Source: Ampullaceana balthica (Eukaryota > Mollusca > Gastropoda > Lymnaeidae). Taken from it: DNA of 64,000 bases. Positions 35,901 to 43,785 of the stretch are shown one piece after another; positions within the stretch are counted from its first letter, which is position 1; each line of letters opens with the position of its first letter. The notes under the pieces were generated by a model, which saw nothing but the letters and a program-made list of their open reading frames with translations, had not been told where the DNA came from and did no database searches. The stretch is taken from the NCBI GenBank assembly GCA_944989445.1, contig CALYLW010000125.1, forward strand, positions 1,448,885 to 1,512,884, written 5' to 3'. The position numbers were made by a program, and so were the translations under genes.

Positions 35901-37029
35901 GGCGCAAACGCTTTTGTTTTTGTAGACAACAAAAAATGTTATAACCTCTTTAGTGCATTGTAATAATAGCGTGCTTTAAAAAATAATTCTTTAAAAAAAT
36001 CGTTTATGTATATATATATATATATATATATATACAAACATATAGCTTACACGGATGAGTAGAGATTAACTAATGAGTGCAAGTTTAAAATTTAATTGTA
36101 TCAAGTACATTTTATCAGGCTATTTTACAATATAGCCTGCCACAAACCCCTCATATTGGTAATAAACTTGTATTCAATGTAAGGAAATTGGAAAACGTGT
36201 AACTTTCTCTTGCGAATGAGGTATGAGAGGGTTGGGCAGTATTACGACATGTGTATGAATGATTGGGGAGGGGGATAACATCTCCTTTTTAGATTAAATC
36301 CTAATAATCGAATATTCATTCAATTTTGAACACACAGGTAGGTTGAAGGAGGGGGAGCAAGCTGTCATCATCGCAGTAGATCACCTATGAACGATGATCT
36401 GCCAGAGCTTCAAATAATAGCGTTATTTTGTTCTCCTTGTTGATCAAGTTAGTGGCGGAGATTTAGTATAGGAAAAAAAGTTAAAATTCAAAAAGAAAAT
36501 CCTTAGTTTAAAAAAAAGACTTTTGTTATCGGATAGCGAAGCCATGGCAACATTTCCAGTTTAGAGTTAAACATGTTATCAATATATATTTTTAAAAGAT
36601 AATTGTGAAATATGGAATTTAAATATCACTTTAATTAACATGAGATTCTTTTGAGAAAAGAAATTGACGTGATAAACTGTTAAAATATCTGGAAGATTTA
36701 TAAAACTACAGCTGTGGGTTTAACTTGAGAAAGGAATCGTAAGACTGTATTTAGTTTTCCAAGGATTTCAAAACATTATAATTTACTGAGATATATTTTT
36801 GGAGCCATATACCAATACTGATTAGTCAAAATGAAAGGGCTTAAAAGATTTCTTCTGTTAAAACATCTTGTAACTCCGGAGTTCCTCACTATGACCAGAG
36901 GTCAAATGATACACACCCAAATGGCTATCGGATCTGAATGTTAATGATTGAAATAGACTTACCTGGAATCACATTGGCCATCAATTGTCCTATGACGAGA
37001 ACCAGCATTGATATCAGGACGATGCTCAT
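17834..37029 (-). CDS. agatoxin-like cystine-knot prepropeptide gene, complete four-exon frame
   Basis: Coding exons on the minus strand, in order: 37029-36963, 29920-29845, 27771-27697, 17927-17834. All introns are GT-AG; phases are 1, 2 and 2. The total is 312 bases, 103 codons plus TAG. Exon 1 is a hydrophobic signal peptide (MSIVLISMLVLVIGQL). Exon 2 is an acidic Asn/Asp-rich propeptide ending Lys-Arg, a prohormone-convertase site. The predicted mature peptide starts with Gln (possible pyroglutamate) and has eight cysteines spaced C-x6-C-x5-CC-x5-C-x-C-x7-C-x-C, then an 18-residue tail. This is the inhibitor-cystine-knot framework of agatoxin-like peptides. Secretion and a signalling role are inferred; a venom role is possible but not shown. 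Introns carry Helitrons and LINEs. AATAAA lies at 17746-17741. Confidence 0.8.
18634..19045 (-). mobile_element. non-autonomous Helitron, family B
   Basis: The minus strand ends in CTAG (18637-18634) with host T beyond. Upstream of the end lies a hairpin, GGTGCC-GCA-GGCGCC. The body matches 43236-43729 (AAGTAACTTATC, TTGTATGATAAATACGAAAT, CAATCCTCAAATCCTC). The 5' end was placed only approximately. Confidence 0.6.
19050..19915. other. intron DNA, no supported feature
   Basis: Part of intron 3 of the minus-strand peptide gene. The plus-strand ORF at 19128-19367 has no recognisable domain. Confidence 0.4.
19920..20125 (-). repeat. intron block homologous to 2060-2290
   Basis: The reverse complement of this stretch follows 2060-2290 (AATGTGAAGACAGAG; GGTTAATATTTATTGCAA; AAATCAGCTGTTTATAG). 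It sits in the same intron of the paralogous peptide gene, between the two cysteine-rich exons. Confidence 0.6.
20129..20396 (-). other. unassigned GC-richer block with overlapping ORFs
   Basis: Two overlapping minus-strand frames are open. One (20371-20129) contains a plausible membrane segment (VWLILVCTGYFISLVLSISG) followed by basic residues. I do not recognise it. Its composition differs from its AT-rich surroundings, and it ends right where the paralogue-homologous intron block starts, which suggests an inserted sequence, perhaps a retroelement piece. Coding is not established. Confidence 0.3.
20514..23035 (+). pseudogene. LINE with AP-endonuclease and RT, heavily frameshifted
   Basis: Domains in order: endonuclease start (TTTFIGAWNICTMYETC) near 20550; catalytic block MGYFNAKIGSNNTGYEEVMG (about 20735-20795) and NQIDHV; RT with NGKAAGLDVS (about 21555), YRGITMLSTPGEVFKRVLLN (about 21721-21780), and LDDLDFADALALLSHT (about 22194-22240), where the expected FADD box reads FADA. 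The C-terminus WRWIGHTLRK and GQRKRGRSRNTWRQELEADI runs to about 22950. The tail carries AACAACAAC. Many stops and shifts are present, and the catalytic FADD is altered. It sits in intron 3 of the minus-strand peptide gene. Confidence 0.8.
23340..23700 (+). repeat. Helitron minisatellite units
   Basis: Two consecutive ~170-180 bp units share CCAACTTCCCGTGTAGGTAGAAGCATGAAA-like text (shown in pieces), TTTGGGAAGTTG and GGGGCCGGGGTCCAAATG. They match the array at 56960-57840. Confidence 0.65.
23690..23895 (-). repeat. partial repeat A-type module with shared core
   Basis: It contains a (CATC)n run, then ACCACAGATAGATCTTGGATGACAATGCATTG-type text and the reverse complement of the shared core (AAAATTTCAGATCGATC; TTGCATTTTTAGTTTATC). 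A close copy is at 24765-24990. Confidence 0.6.
24047..24580 (+). repeat. repeat A, single copy
   Basis: It runs from ACCCGTAAAAACAAAGTTTT, ATAAATCCCTTATATATGAG through TCACCGATCGCTTGACC, the shared core (24358-24432) and CCGCCCGCCCAAGACAGAG to GTTAATATAAGGGATTT. The sub-terminal AAATCCCTTATAT and ATATAAGGGATTT are inverted repeats. A 5' fragment of another copy follows at 24648-24720. Confidence 0.75.
24765..24990 (-). repeat. partial repeat A-type module, second copy
   Basis: Near-duplicate of 23690-23895, including TTCCTTCCATCCTTCTTTC, CCACTTCTGATGGTCCTAG and the inverted shared core. Confidence 0.6.
26532..27026 (-). repeat. repeat A, single copy inverted inside the Helitron
   Basis: It begins AAATCCCTTATATTAACTTC and ends AAAAACTTTGTTTTTACGGG, the reverse complement of the plus-strand copies. 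The core contains a short (GTACC)n expansion at about 26726-26745. Confidence 0.75.
27697..27771 (-). CDS. exon 3 of cystine-knot peptide: cysteines 1-5
   Basis: The acceptor is TGTTATTTCAG, the donor TG|GTAACT. Seventy-five bases hold 24 codons with C-x6-C-x5-CC-x5-C. The split codon at the 3' side gives Trp, so the fifth and sixth cysteines form C-W-C. The exon lies only 186 bases (minus-strand upstream) from the 3' terminus of the Helitron at 23178-27511. Confidence 0.78.
27930..29840. other. intron 2 of the minus-strand peptide gene, no other gene seen
   Basis: AT-rich, with a possible small element near 28195-28370 (GTACCGGACTTTCCGG and AAGAGTCCGGTG look like mirrored ends). Nothing else can be supported. 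Confidence 0.4.
29845..29920 (-). CDS. exon 2 of cystine-knot peptide: acidic propeptide with dibasic site
   Basis: The acceptor is strong (TTTCTCTGTTTTCAG) and the donor is AAAG|GTTTGT. The exon is 76 bases, 24 whole codons plus two bases on either side. It is rich in Asn, Asp and Ser (for example GPDSDGDNDNT) and ends Ser-Tyr-Lys with AG, which joins the next exon's A to give Arg. The exon boundary therefore falls inside the processing site. Confidence 0.75.
30060..30608 (+). pseudogene. LINE RT fragment, 5' part of an interrupted copy
   Basis: In shifting frames: remains of VYHRHGVLHT, then SSGVKQGCVLAPTLFTIFFN (RT motif B region) and LICELLFADDAALIVHTENG with an intact FADD catalytic box (30506-30560). 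The frame stops after that. Sequence breaks at CAGCT (30608) and resumes after the Helitron at 34401. The family is that of 13502-14390 and 62725-64000. Confidence 0.78.
30770..30840 (+). repeat. tRNA-Val-like pseudogene segment
   Basis: TGTACTGGTTATCACGTCC and GGTTCAAGCCCC resemble the D-arm and T-arm of tRNA-Val, but the acceptor stem is absent and the stems are damaged. A sister copy lies at 40430-40495. Both are parts of the family D element, not functional tRNAs. Confidence 0.5.
30905..30932 (-). mobile_element. Helitron 3' terminus, family D, inverted
   Basis: On the minus strand a perfect eight-pair hairpin GCGGCGTA-TGC-TACGCCGC is followed by GTGTCAG and CTAG, with host T beyond (plus-strand A at 30904). 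It points opposite to the terminus at 34400. Confidence 0.6.
30988..31546 (+). repeat. repeat A, array unit 1
   Basis: Longest array unit. It contains the G-rich block (31100-31145) and TCACCGATTCGCTTGACC, the shared core at 31316-31385, and ends GTTAATATAAGGGATTT. Confidence 0.8.
31553..32023 (+). repeat. repeat A, array unit 2
   Basis: A shorter variant with CACCGAGTGATGTCCCTTGT in place of the G-rich block. A GTCGGCGTCAACACGACGG-type duplication is present. Followed by a 400-bp insertion (32024-32425) before unit 3. Confidence 0.8.
32024..32425. mobile_element. insertion between array units, with family D terminal piece
   Basis: It begins with GGGTGTGTGTG and carries GTGGCGTAGCATACGCCGCA followed by GACTTGCTCATCATATACAG (32310-32360). 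The latter is the reverse complement of the family D terminal region at 40735-40780. The rest is unassigned. Confidence 0.45.
32424..32912 (+). repeat. repeat A, array unit 3
   Basis: Same variant as unit 2, with an expanded (AG)n run at about 32862-32882. Confidence 0.8.
32915..33408 (+). repeat. repeat A, array unit 4
   Basis: Directly abuts unit 3 (junction AAGGGATTTAATAAAACAAA then CCCGTAAAAACAAAG). Start-to-start period to unit 5 is about 498 bp. Confidence 0.8.
33411..33977 (+). repeat. repeat A, array unit 5
   Basis: Long variant like unit 1, with the G-rich block and a (GA)n/(CAGA)n run at 33895-33945. The minus-strand ORF here is repeat sequence. Confidence 0.8.
34401..34930 (+). 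pseudogene. LINE C-terminal fragment, 3' part of the interrupted copy
   Basis: It resumes at the KKTNIIAQG point of the same LINE family (compare 13530 and 63850) and continues with remnants of VYRACIISTLLYGSE and a HERKLNS-like stretch. Many frame breaks. It fits directly after 30608 once the Helitron is removed. Confidence 0.7.
34935..35285. other. no supported feature
   Basis: AT-rich intron sequence of the minus-strand peptide gene. Confidence 0.35.
35286..35366 (+). repeat. 21-bp tandem repeat, about 3.5 copies
   Basis: Unit TTTGCACACGAGAATCTCTAC. The period is a multiple of three, so an open frame is maintained (TRISTLH repeats) without evidence of coding. Confidence 0.8.
35370..36960. 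other. intron 1 of the minus-strand peptide gene, no other gene seen
   Basis: It contains an (AT)n run at 36008-36034. No other feature is supported. Confidence 0.4.
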
Positions 37030-37036
37030 GTTTGAC
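36963..37036 (-). CDS. exon 1 of cystine-knot peptide: signal peptide
   Basis: The ATG is at 37029. Twenty-two codons encode a short Met-Ser start, a run of Ile/Val/Leu, and an end at Asn-Val-Ile-Pro before the donor G|GTAAGTC. Upstream, TTTTTTTTATTTAG ends at 37037. This looks like an acceptor leaving seven bases of 5' UTR (37036-37030), so a noncoding first exon may lie further upstream. Confidence 0.78.
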
Positions 37037-37039
37037 CTA

Positions 37040-38330
37040 AATAAAAAAAAATCAAACGTTAATTTTACCTTTTAAACTGAATCTATGTGTTGCATTTGTT
37101 AAAATTAGTTCTTCCACATTGAGAATCGGAAATATATTTATGATATTATTCACACCATGAGGCAAACACTTTTTACACAAGTTATTTAGGGCCTCTTAAA
37201 AAGTGTGTCCATAATTTTGGAAAATAAACATTTTTACTGTTTAAAATTCTTGTCTTTACGAGGTTTAGATAGAGTCAAAGTCTAAAATTAAATCATTTGT
37301 TTTAACAGTAGGAATGAAATCTTCATCAAGAAAACTATTGCTCCACAATCATTTAATTATCCTCAATTAGAGCATAATACTACTCTTATGTCCCATGGCA
37401 ACAGCTATTATTCTGGAAATCTCTAAATAATACTCACTTTAGTTACCTATTAATTTTACTGTAGCTAATTTAAAAGACGACAATTGTAGAACAAACTTTA
37501 ATAGGAAATTTAATTGCGTAAAACAAAACTTCAGTCAAAAGTATTCTTATGTCATTAAAAAATATTCCTCCATGAAGACACCATGTAAATGATATTTCTA
37601 AAACGACAATATTTATTTACGCAAAAGCAGCAAAAATGACTATGAAGTAAAGATAATACTTAGTGCAATAACTTTAAGTCATTATCATATTATAGCGAAC
37701 ACAGAGGGAACATGAATGGGTAGTGAGCTTTGAATTAAATAGCACTGTTAAAGATTTATTTAAATGTGAACGATGACTTTTGAAAAATTAACGATTAATT
37801 AATATTTGTACATAACGTCTGAAAAAACCATTTGGTGTGTCATCAAATGTGCACAAACACATGCATGCGCACGATTATTTAATACTTAAGATGATTGCTG
37901 ACAATGAGTTTGTCATTTTTGAGAGTGAAAGCCACATAATATAATGTTATTATTTTTAGACTGTGATTTTTGCACACATAATATATAAAAAGTATCAATA
38001 CACTTGAAAATGAAAAAAATTCTAGGTATAACAAATATGTAGACAAGCAGTTATATCATTCAAGTCCATTAAGTACATCAAATTATATTATAATAAACAA
38101 ATATATATTGAGATCAATAATTAACAGAAATAAAATAAATAATAGATATTTATTAATATTTTGATGAAATCGGTTTAAATGTATGTCCCTTAAATTTCTA
38201 TTAATATATTTCCTTAATAAAAGGGCTATGCTTATATTAGTGTTTGACATAGTTCTGGAATGCAAGGCATGCAGGCAACAATTTACAAATGTTTTATAAG
38301 CCTTAAAAGGTCAACATCAAAGATAATATA
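37040..38330. other. upstream region of the minus-strand peptide gene
   Basis: The promoter or a noncoding first exon of the peptide gene should lie here or further right. I could not pick a TATA box or an initiator with confidence in such AT-rich sequence. Confidence 0.3.
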
Positions 38331-38344
38331 AATGTTAGCAGTAC

Positions 38345-39492
38345 AATTAGAAGGTATATCTCCATGCGTTGTGGCACCAACACTGTTTAGCCTCATGTTT
38401 TCCGCCATGCTGACAGAGGCCTTCAGAGACGAGGATGTTGGTGTCAACCTGAAGTACCGCACAGATGGCAAACTTTTCAACCTTCGGAGGCTCCATGCAA
38501 AAACCAAGGTTATGACAAAAATCATCAGTTTGTTGATGACTGTGCCCTCAACGCTGTCTCAGAAGCCGACATGCAACGCAGCGTTAACCTGTTCTTCAGC
38601 GCCTGCACAAACTTTGGTCTGACGATCAACACCAAGAAGACTGAAGTCCTCCACCAGCCTGCGCCTGGAAGGCCCTACGTTGAGCCCAACATCACTGTCA
38701 ACGGCCAGAGACTCAACACAGTGCAACGGTTCACATACCTAGGCAGCACACTGTCGCAAAATGTCACTATCGATGACGAAGTGAGCGTCAGAATTTCCAG
38801 AGCCAGCTCCACTTTTGACAGGTTGTACCCAAATGTCTTGAACAGACGAGGCATTACCATCCAGACCAAGCTAAAAGTGTACAGGGTGGTGGTGCTCCCC
38901 ACACTGCTATATGTGTGTGAAACATGGACCGTGTATCAGCGCCATGCTAGGAAGCTTAACCACTTTCATTCAGCAAGCCTCAGGAAGATCCTCGGCATAA
39001 AGTAACAGGATAAAATACCAGACATGAGTGGTACTGACCAAGGCAGGTCTCCCCAGCTTATTCACACTCCTGATGCAGTCCCAGCTTCGTTGGACAGGGT
39101 GCGTGGTCCGAATGACAGACGAGAGACTGCCAAAGAGACTCTTCTATGGCGAGCTCCAGCATGACAACGGTCCCACGGTGGGCAAAAGAAACGCTACAAA
39201 GACACACTGAAAGCGTTTGCCATGAACCCAGACACGTGGGAACGTGCTGCAATGGACCAATCCACCTGGCGTTCTTCCATCCACGAAGGTGCCGAGTCAT
39301 GCGAGGCAAACCGGATCACCTCCGCAGAAAAGAATAGGCAAGCCCGAAAGGCCCGTGCTGTCAACACTCCTGGAGATGTCCCACTCGTCCCTTGTCCCTT
39401 CTGTTACCGAACCTTCCGTGCTACGATCGGCCTCATCAGCCATCTGCGTACGCACAAACAAAACCAGTCCCAGCAACCCTCGGATGACTAGA
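38345..39492 (+). pseudogene. LINE RT and C-terminal zinc finger, frameshifted
   Basis: Order: VVAPTLFSLMFSAMLTEAF (RT), QFVDDCALNAVSEADMQ (catalytic VDD box, after a frameshift near 38500), NFGLTINTKKTEVLHQPAPG, RFTYLGSTLS, LPTLLYVCETWTVYQRHARK, LRKILGIK then a stop at 39003, LRWTGCVVRM, LFYGEL. The last frame ends with a C2H2 finger, CPFCYRTFRATIGLISHLRT, near the stop at 39489. The family is related to but distinct from the 13.5-kb LINE. It is 5'-truncated. Confidence 0.8.
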
Positions 39493-39544
39493 ATGGTCTT
39501 CGTCGAATCGACGGACGAACAACTATATCTACATTACATTTAAA

Positions 39545-40225
39545 TAAAACTCAACGTATTAATAAAATTAGCGTCTACACAAATGAAAGTCCACAGGACA
39601 CAAACCATTTACATTTGGAGACTTTCGCAGGCAACACAGCGTCACGATGAAGGAGATGGTAGGTAATGTTTGTGGGTGTGTACTTCTTTTTTATATAGGA
39701 TAACACGTGAACACACGTCACAGGTATTGTTAGGGTTAATTAAACAGCTTGAAGTCGGAATAAAGGCACTTTAAACGAATAGCAATAAATCAGTACTAAA
39801 TGCACGCCATAGATGCGAAGGCAAACATTGAGATAGAACATCCCATTGATTAAGAATGTTTGTTCTTTGTCAGGAAAAACTTGCTTGCTAGCATAGATAT
39901 TGATAGACTAAGTTTAAACTGAGCTCCCTAGTCTTATAGTTATGGCGAACAACGAGATAATCGATTTCACCTATGATTTAATGTTCCTGTCTCATTTTAA
40001 ACTTTTACATTTTCATAAATTTGAAACTAAACGTCTCTTCGGACTGTAAATTCCAAAATTATTGTCTACTTTTGAGTGCATTTCTAATATAAGACTAGTT
40101 TTAAAAAAGTGTATTTATATATTTTTATTACCTGTCATAATAACTATGAATAAGAAGAATCTTAGATTCCATACAAGCTAACTGCATAGTACAATAATAA
40201 TGAATGAGAAGTATGTAACTGATCA
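39545..40225. other. no supported feature
   Basis: Intergenic AT-rich DNA between a LINE remnant and a Helitron copy. Confidence 0.35.
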
Positions 40226-40228
40226 CAA

Positions 40229-40795
40229 TCTTCTATATATATAATTTACTTAAACGGGCGTGTCAAACGAGCATGACGGATGACCCTCGCTGAGGTCGAC
40301 AGATTACAGTGGGAAAGCGTAGTTGGATGAAAAGAAAAAAAGGAGTTGGGGGGGGGGCAACAACGCTTCTTGATTTCACGTGCATTGTACCTTCACAGAA
40401 TAACATATGATTCGTAACCTAGTGGTTATGATTCGTAGTGTAGTGGTTATCACGTCCGGCTTGCATGCGGAAAGTCATGTGTTCAAACCCCAGCGTGAAC
40501 AATTTTTTAAAAAAAATGTATTTTTCTTCCCGTTCTCTTCCCCATTTTGTTTGCGAACACGACTAACCCTTGCTAGGGTCGGCAAATCACAGTTTATGGT
40601 TGGCAAGTGATGGTAGTAAAGGGGGGGATGCAGGTAACAACCTCTGTGCACATGTCTCCACGTTTACTCACTTTATTTTTCATTACTTCGTGCTGATATT
40701 GTGTCCGTTCTCTTGACCCCCCCCCCAGTTCTTTGCACTATCTATGATAAGCAAGTCTGCTTTGTATGATACGCCGCGGGTCATATCTTGTTTAG
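40229..40795 (+). mobile_element. family D Helitron-like element, second copy
   Basis: It begins TCTTCTATATATATAATTTA after host A and shares GATGACCCTCGCTGAGGTCG and the tRNA-Val-like segment with 30609-30900, and CTTTGCACTATCTATGATA and ATACGCCGCGGG with 34340-34400. The block around 40555-40680 (GGTCGGCAAATCACAGTTTA) is inverted relative to 33981-34090. No clean CTAG end remains. Confidence 0.5.
40430..40495 (+). repeat. tRNA-Val-like pseudogene segment
   Basis: GTGTAGTGGTTATCACGTCC and GTGTTCAAACCCC match tRNA-Val D and T arms. The stems do not close properly, and the anticodon-loop position reads TGC. Preceded by a partial duplicate (CCTAGTGGTTATGATTCGTA). Confidence 0.5.
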
Positions 40796-40927
40796 GATAA
40801 TGTTTTTGACCTGTCGAAACAGGTTACTTGTGATTCGCCTAACTATATTCACATTTTTGAAAAATTGTTGCACATATATTTCAAGTGCAAACAAGCTTTC
40901 TCCCTGAAGTTTGATATGCACTTCATT

Positions 40928-40982
40928 CAACTTTTGCATAATGTCAATGTAATTTTTTTACATTGACATTATGCAAAAGTTG
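40928..40982. repeat. perfect 25-bp inverted repeat
   Basis: CAACTTTTGCATAATGTCAA continues to TGTAA and is mirrored exactly after a five-base T spacer. It directly abuts the hAT relic. Confidence 0.85.
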
Positions 40983-40984
40983 CC

Positions 40985-41590
40985 TTCCACTCTTCATTAA
41001 AAAGTTTTAGAAACAAAGTCAGAAACAAATCACTTTATCTCAGGTAACTATATTTTTTCTTCCTTGAGATCTCACAGTCGCATTAATATCTTGCCCAGGC
41101 TGAGCCAGCGGACACTATTGTGATAGATGCTATCATAACATTTGTTTTCCAAATCTTATGGCAGCTCTTTGAATTGCCAATGGTTAAGTGCCCTGGCTTT
41201 TATAAGGTTTATCACTCTCACAGCTTGGTCAATTACATGCTTGATATTCAAAGCATCTTGACACATACTTATCTGATCGATGGCATAGTGGAAAGGTAAG
41301 AGTAAATGGTCAGGATGTTCAAATTAAATTCTACTTCTCATTAAGTTTACTAGACCTACATCTTTTCCAGTCAAAGCGCGCGCTTCATAGGTTGTTACAT
41401 TTGCCATCTTGATCCACACCAACCAAGTTCTTTCAACAGTTATTAACATTTTTGCATAAATTAATGCCTGTAGTTGTGTCTTTGAGTGGCTCATCCCTAA
41501 GTAATCTTTGGTAAGTTCAAAACAAGTGTTTAGATAATACATTTTTAAGTTACGACTTCCTGTTTTGTAAGTGGTCAAGTATTTCCTACT
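40985..41590 (-). pseudogene. hAT-type transposase relic, middle domain
   Basis: Minus-strand frames read WIKMANVTTYEARALTGKDV, then FHYAIDQISMCQDALNIKHV, VRVINLIKARALNHWQFKEL and YHNSVRWLSLGKILMRL. These match the domesticated and active hAT transposases of the GTF2IRD2/EPM2AIP1-like group, including the conserved RALNHRQF and VRWLSRGK blocks. Several stops break it. N- and C-terminal parts are absent. Confidence 0.7.
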
Positions 41591-41599
41591 GGAGGTAAG

Positions 41600-42240
41600 T
41601 TTTCATAAATTTTCATATATTTTACCACATTCATAATACCAAATCCTTTTCAAAACACTCTACTAATCTTTAATTAACAAAATTTTTTTTTAGCTGTTAA
41701 ATAATATTGTATTGTATATTCTATGATATTTGATACCAAAATTACTAATCCTTATGTAGGCACCCATTTTTGTTGTGATTTATTTGGAAGTCTCCGAACT
41801 GTAAATGTTTACATAAAATAAAAGCACCAATAAACCTTCCAAATAACTTGGATTAGTAGGTGTAGAATTCATAATTTATAAATCAAAGTTAAATTTAATT
41901 GAACTTTATTAAATTAGAAAAAAAAACTTTAACAAAATTATACATAACTTATAGTATTATAAATAATAATAAAATAATCATAATAATAATAGTAATATCT
42001 TAAACCTTAAACTTAAACCTAGCCTAACCCAAAAATGAGAGTTTTATTCTTAGTCTTAGTAATAAAAACAATTCTTTTAAGGGCATTAACATCAACCAAA
42101 ACACATCCTAAAATCAGAGCAATATTTCAATAATTATAAACCACCACAACACGAAGCGCACTGACTATACTTCTATCTTAAGCACAATAAAGGAAATTAC
42201 CCTAAAACAATGGAAACATAAAATAGGTAGATAAAAGCAA
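41600..42240. other. no supported feature
   Basis: AT-rich DNA between the hAT relic and the LINE. Confidence 0.35.
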
Positions 42241-42249
42241 AAGCACTTA

Positions 42250-42505
42250 ATTATAATTTGCTTGTCTCCTTCGACAAAGAACTTAACCCAGGCCCAGTAT
42301 AATCTAAATGTCAAATTTGTACCAATGACATACACTAGCAAACAAGGAGCCATTCAGTGTGACACCAGCAACGAATGGTACCACACAGTATGCCTGCTTA
42401 CGAACACACCAAAGTACATAGCGATAGGTCTAGGAAATAAATATGCATCTCGGCACTGCCTACATTGTGGGTTGCCCCAAATCAGGTTCAGATTTGTTTA
42501 ACTAT
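42250..42505 (+). pseudogene. LINE 5' region with PHD-type zinc finger
   Basis: GAIQCDTSNEWYHTVCLLTN and ASRHCLHCGLPQIRF show the Cys/His spacing of a PHD finger (C..C..WYH..C....C..C), with one Cys replaced. A duplicate of its end occurs at 43105-43180. It is the 5' part of the LINE whose endonuclease and RT begin at 44280. Confidence 0.65.
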
Positions 42506-42507
42506 AG

Positions 42508-42655
42508 CAGTGTTTATCAAACAGTAAGGAGTGCCCCCAGGGGGAGCGGCGTGAGGCTACGTAAAGGGGGCCTCGTTTGTCCGTTTTGCAGAGGTGTACT
42601 TATAACAATTTTATAGACAAATGATACTATTTACAGTCGCGCGGAGGGCGCGAAA
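42508..42655 (+). mobile_element. hAT-like solo terminus
   Basis: CAGTGTTTATCAAACAGTAA with GAGTGCCCCCAGGGGGAGC resembles hAT termini of the CAGTGTTTCCC type. No transposase is present. Confidence 0.35.
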
Positions 42656-42662
42656 TGTTTCT

Positions 42663-42955
42663 TTATCTTATCTTATCTTATCTATACAGACGCTCCTTCT
42701 ATGCAGAAGATAATTGCGTCCACAGACCATGACGGATGATCTGTTGCAAATGATGCTGCGTTCACAGGCCACGGCTATGAGGGTTCCACGCATTACCCAG
42801 CCGCCTAACTAGTGTTAGGTACCCATTCGGAGCTGGGTGACTCAGGGACGCCCTAGGCCCCGGGACAAATCCTTGCTTTCACATGGAAGTGAACTCGTGA
42901 TCATCGGTACGCAAGTGGAGCGCGCTGCCACTCGACCACTGCGCCCATGGGGGGC
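42663..42955 (-). repeat. tRNA-derived SINE, near full length, inverted
   Basis: Minus-strand head GGGCGCAGTGGTCGAGTGG (A box), body CAAGGATTTGTCCCGGGGCC, CCTAACACTAGTTAGGCGGC, tail ACGCAATTATCTTCTGCATA and repeated GATAA. Collinear with 5757-6030. Confidence 0.8.
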
Positions 42956-43235
42956 ATGACAGAAAATAATAGAGAAATACTGAACAATAGGGACCTGATC
43001 ACCACAAATATTTACAGTCTTTTGGCTAATCCTTTTATAAATAGCGCACTAGACAAAATGAAACCTGCCTCACAAACCCATAAAAATAACCATAAAAAAC
43101 CTAAATATACTAGGAAATAAATATGCAACTTGGCACTGCATACATTGTGGGTTGCCCCAAATCAGTTCAGATTTGTTTAACTATAAAGACCTGATCACCA
43201 CAAACATTTAGTCTTTTGGCTAATCCTATTATAGA

Positions 43236-43729
43236 CTAGGTTGTTCTGGGGCGCCTACGGCGCCCACCTTTTTAGAATGCCCAACTAACTTGTCCTTGTT
43301 AGATAAATACAAAATATTAAAGTTTCTGAAATGTACACAAATTATTTTATAATATGGGTCTTAGGGTGCCTACGGCGCCCACTTTTCTTTTTGTCAAAAT
43401 CCAAGTAACTTATCCTTGTATGATAAATACGAAATATTCCTGAAATGGACACAAATAATTAACAATCCTCAAATCCTCTTTTTTACATTGTTCCCTTTTA
43501 CGCAGCTCTCGATGCACACCTTGTATTTTAAAATATAAGCTCAAAAAATGACGTAATATTATATTTATTTTCTACAGTGCTAATGTCAATCTTGAAATCA
43601 AAACGACAATGATTTTTAAGTCTATGTTTTCAATTTTAAAAAAAAAGCAGTTTGCTGTCCCTAAGCGTTACGTTACGTTACGGCATGAGCCGTAATTGAG
43701 GGTGTTTATATTATATATAACCAACTAGA
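43236..43729 (-). mobile_element. non-autonomous Helitron, family B
   Basis: The minus-strand 5' end TCTAGTTGGTTATATATAAT follows A; the 3' end is a perfect hairpin GGGCGCC-GTA-GGCGCCC, then CAGAACAAC and CTAG (43239-43236), with T beyond. The flanking LINE sequence rejoins at a single A/T site. Internally the terminal hairpin segment is partly duplicated (GGTGCCTACGGCGCCCAC at about 43367-43384). Confidence 0.7.
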
Positions 43730-43785
43730 TAAAATGAAACCTGCCACCCAAACCCATAAAAATAACCATAAATAAAAACAACCCG

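Noticed and set aside
40430..40495. Functional tRNA gene
   Set aside because: The acceptor stem is missing and the arms do not pair properly; the segment recurs inside a mobile element.
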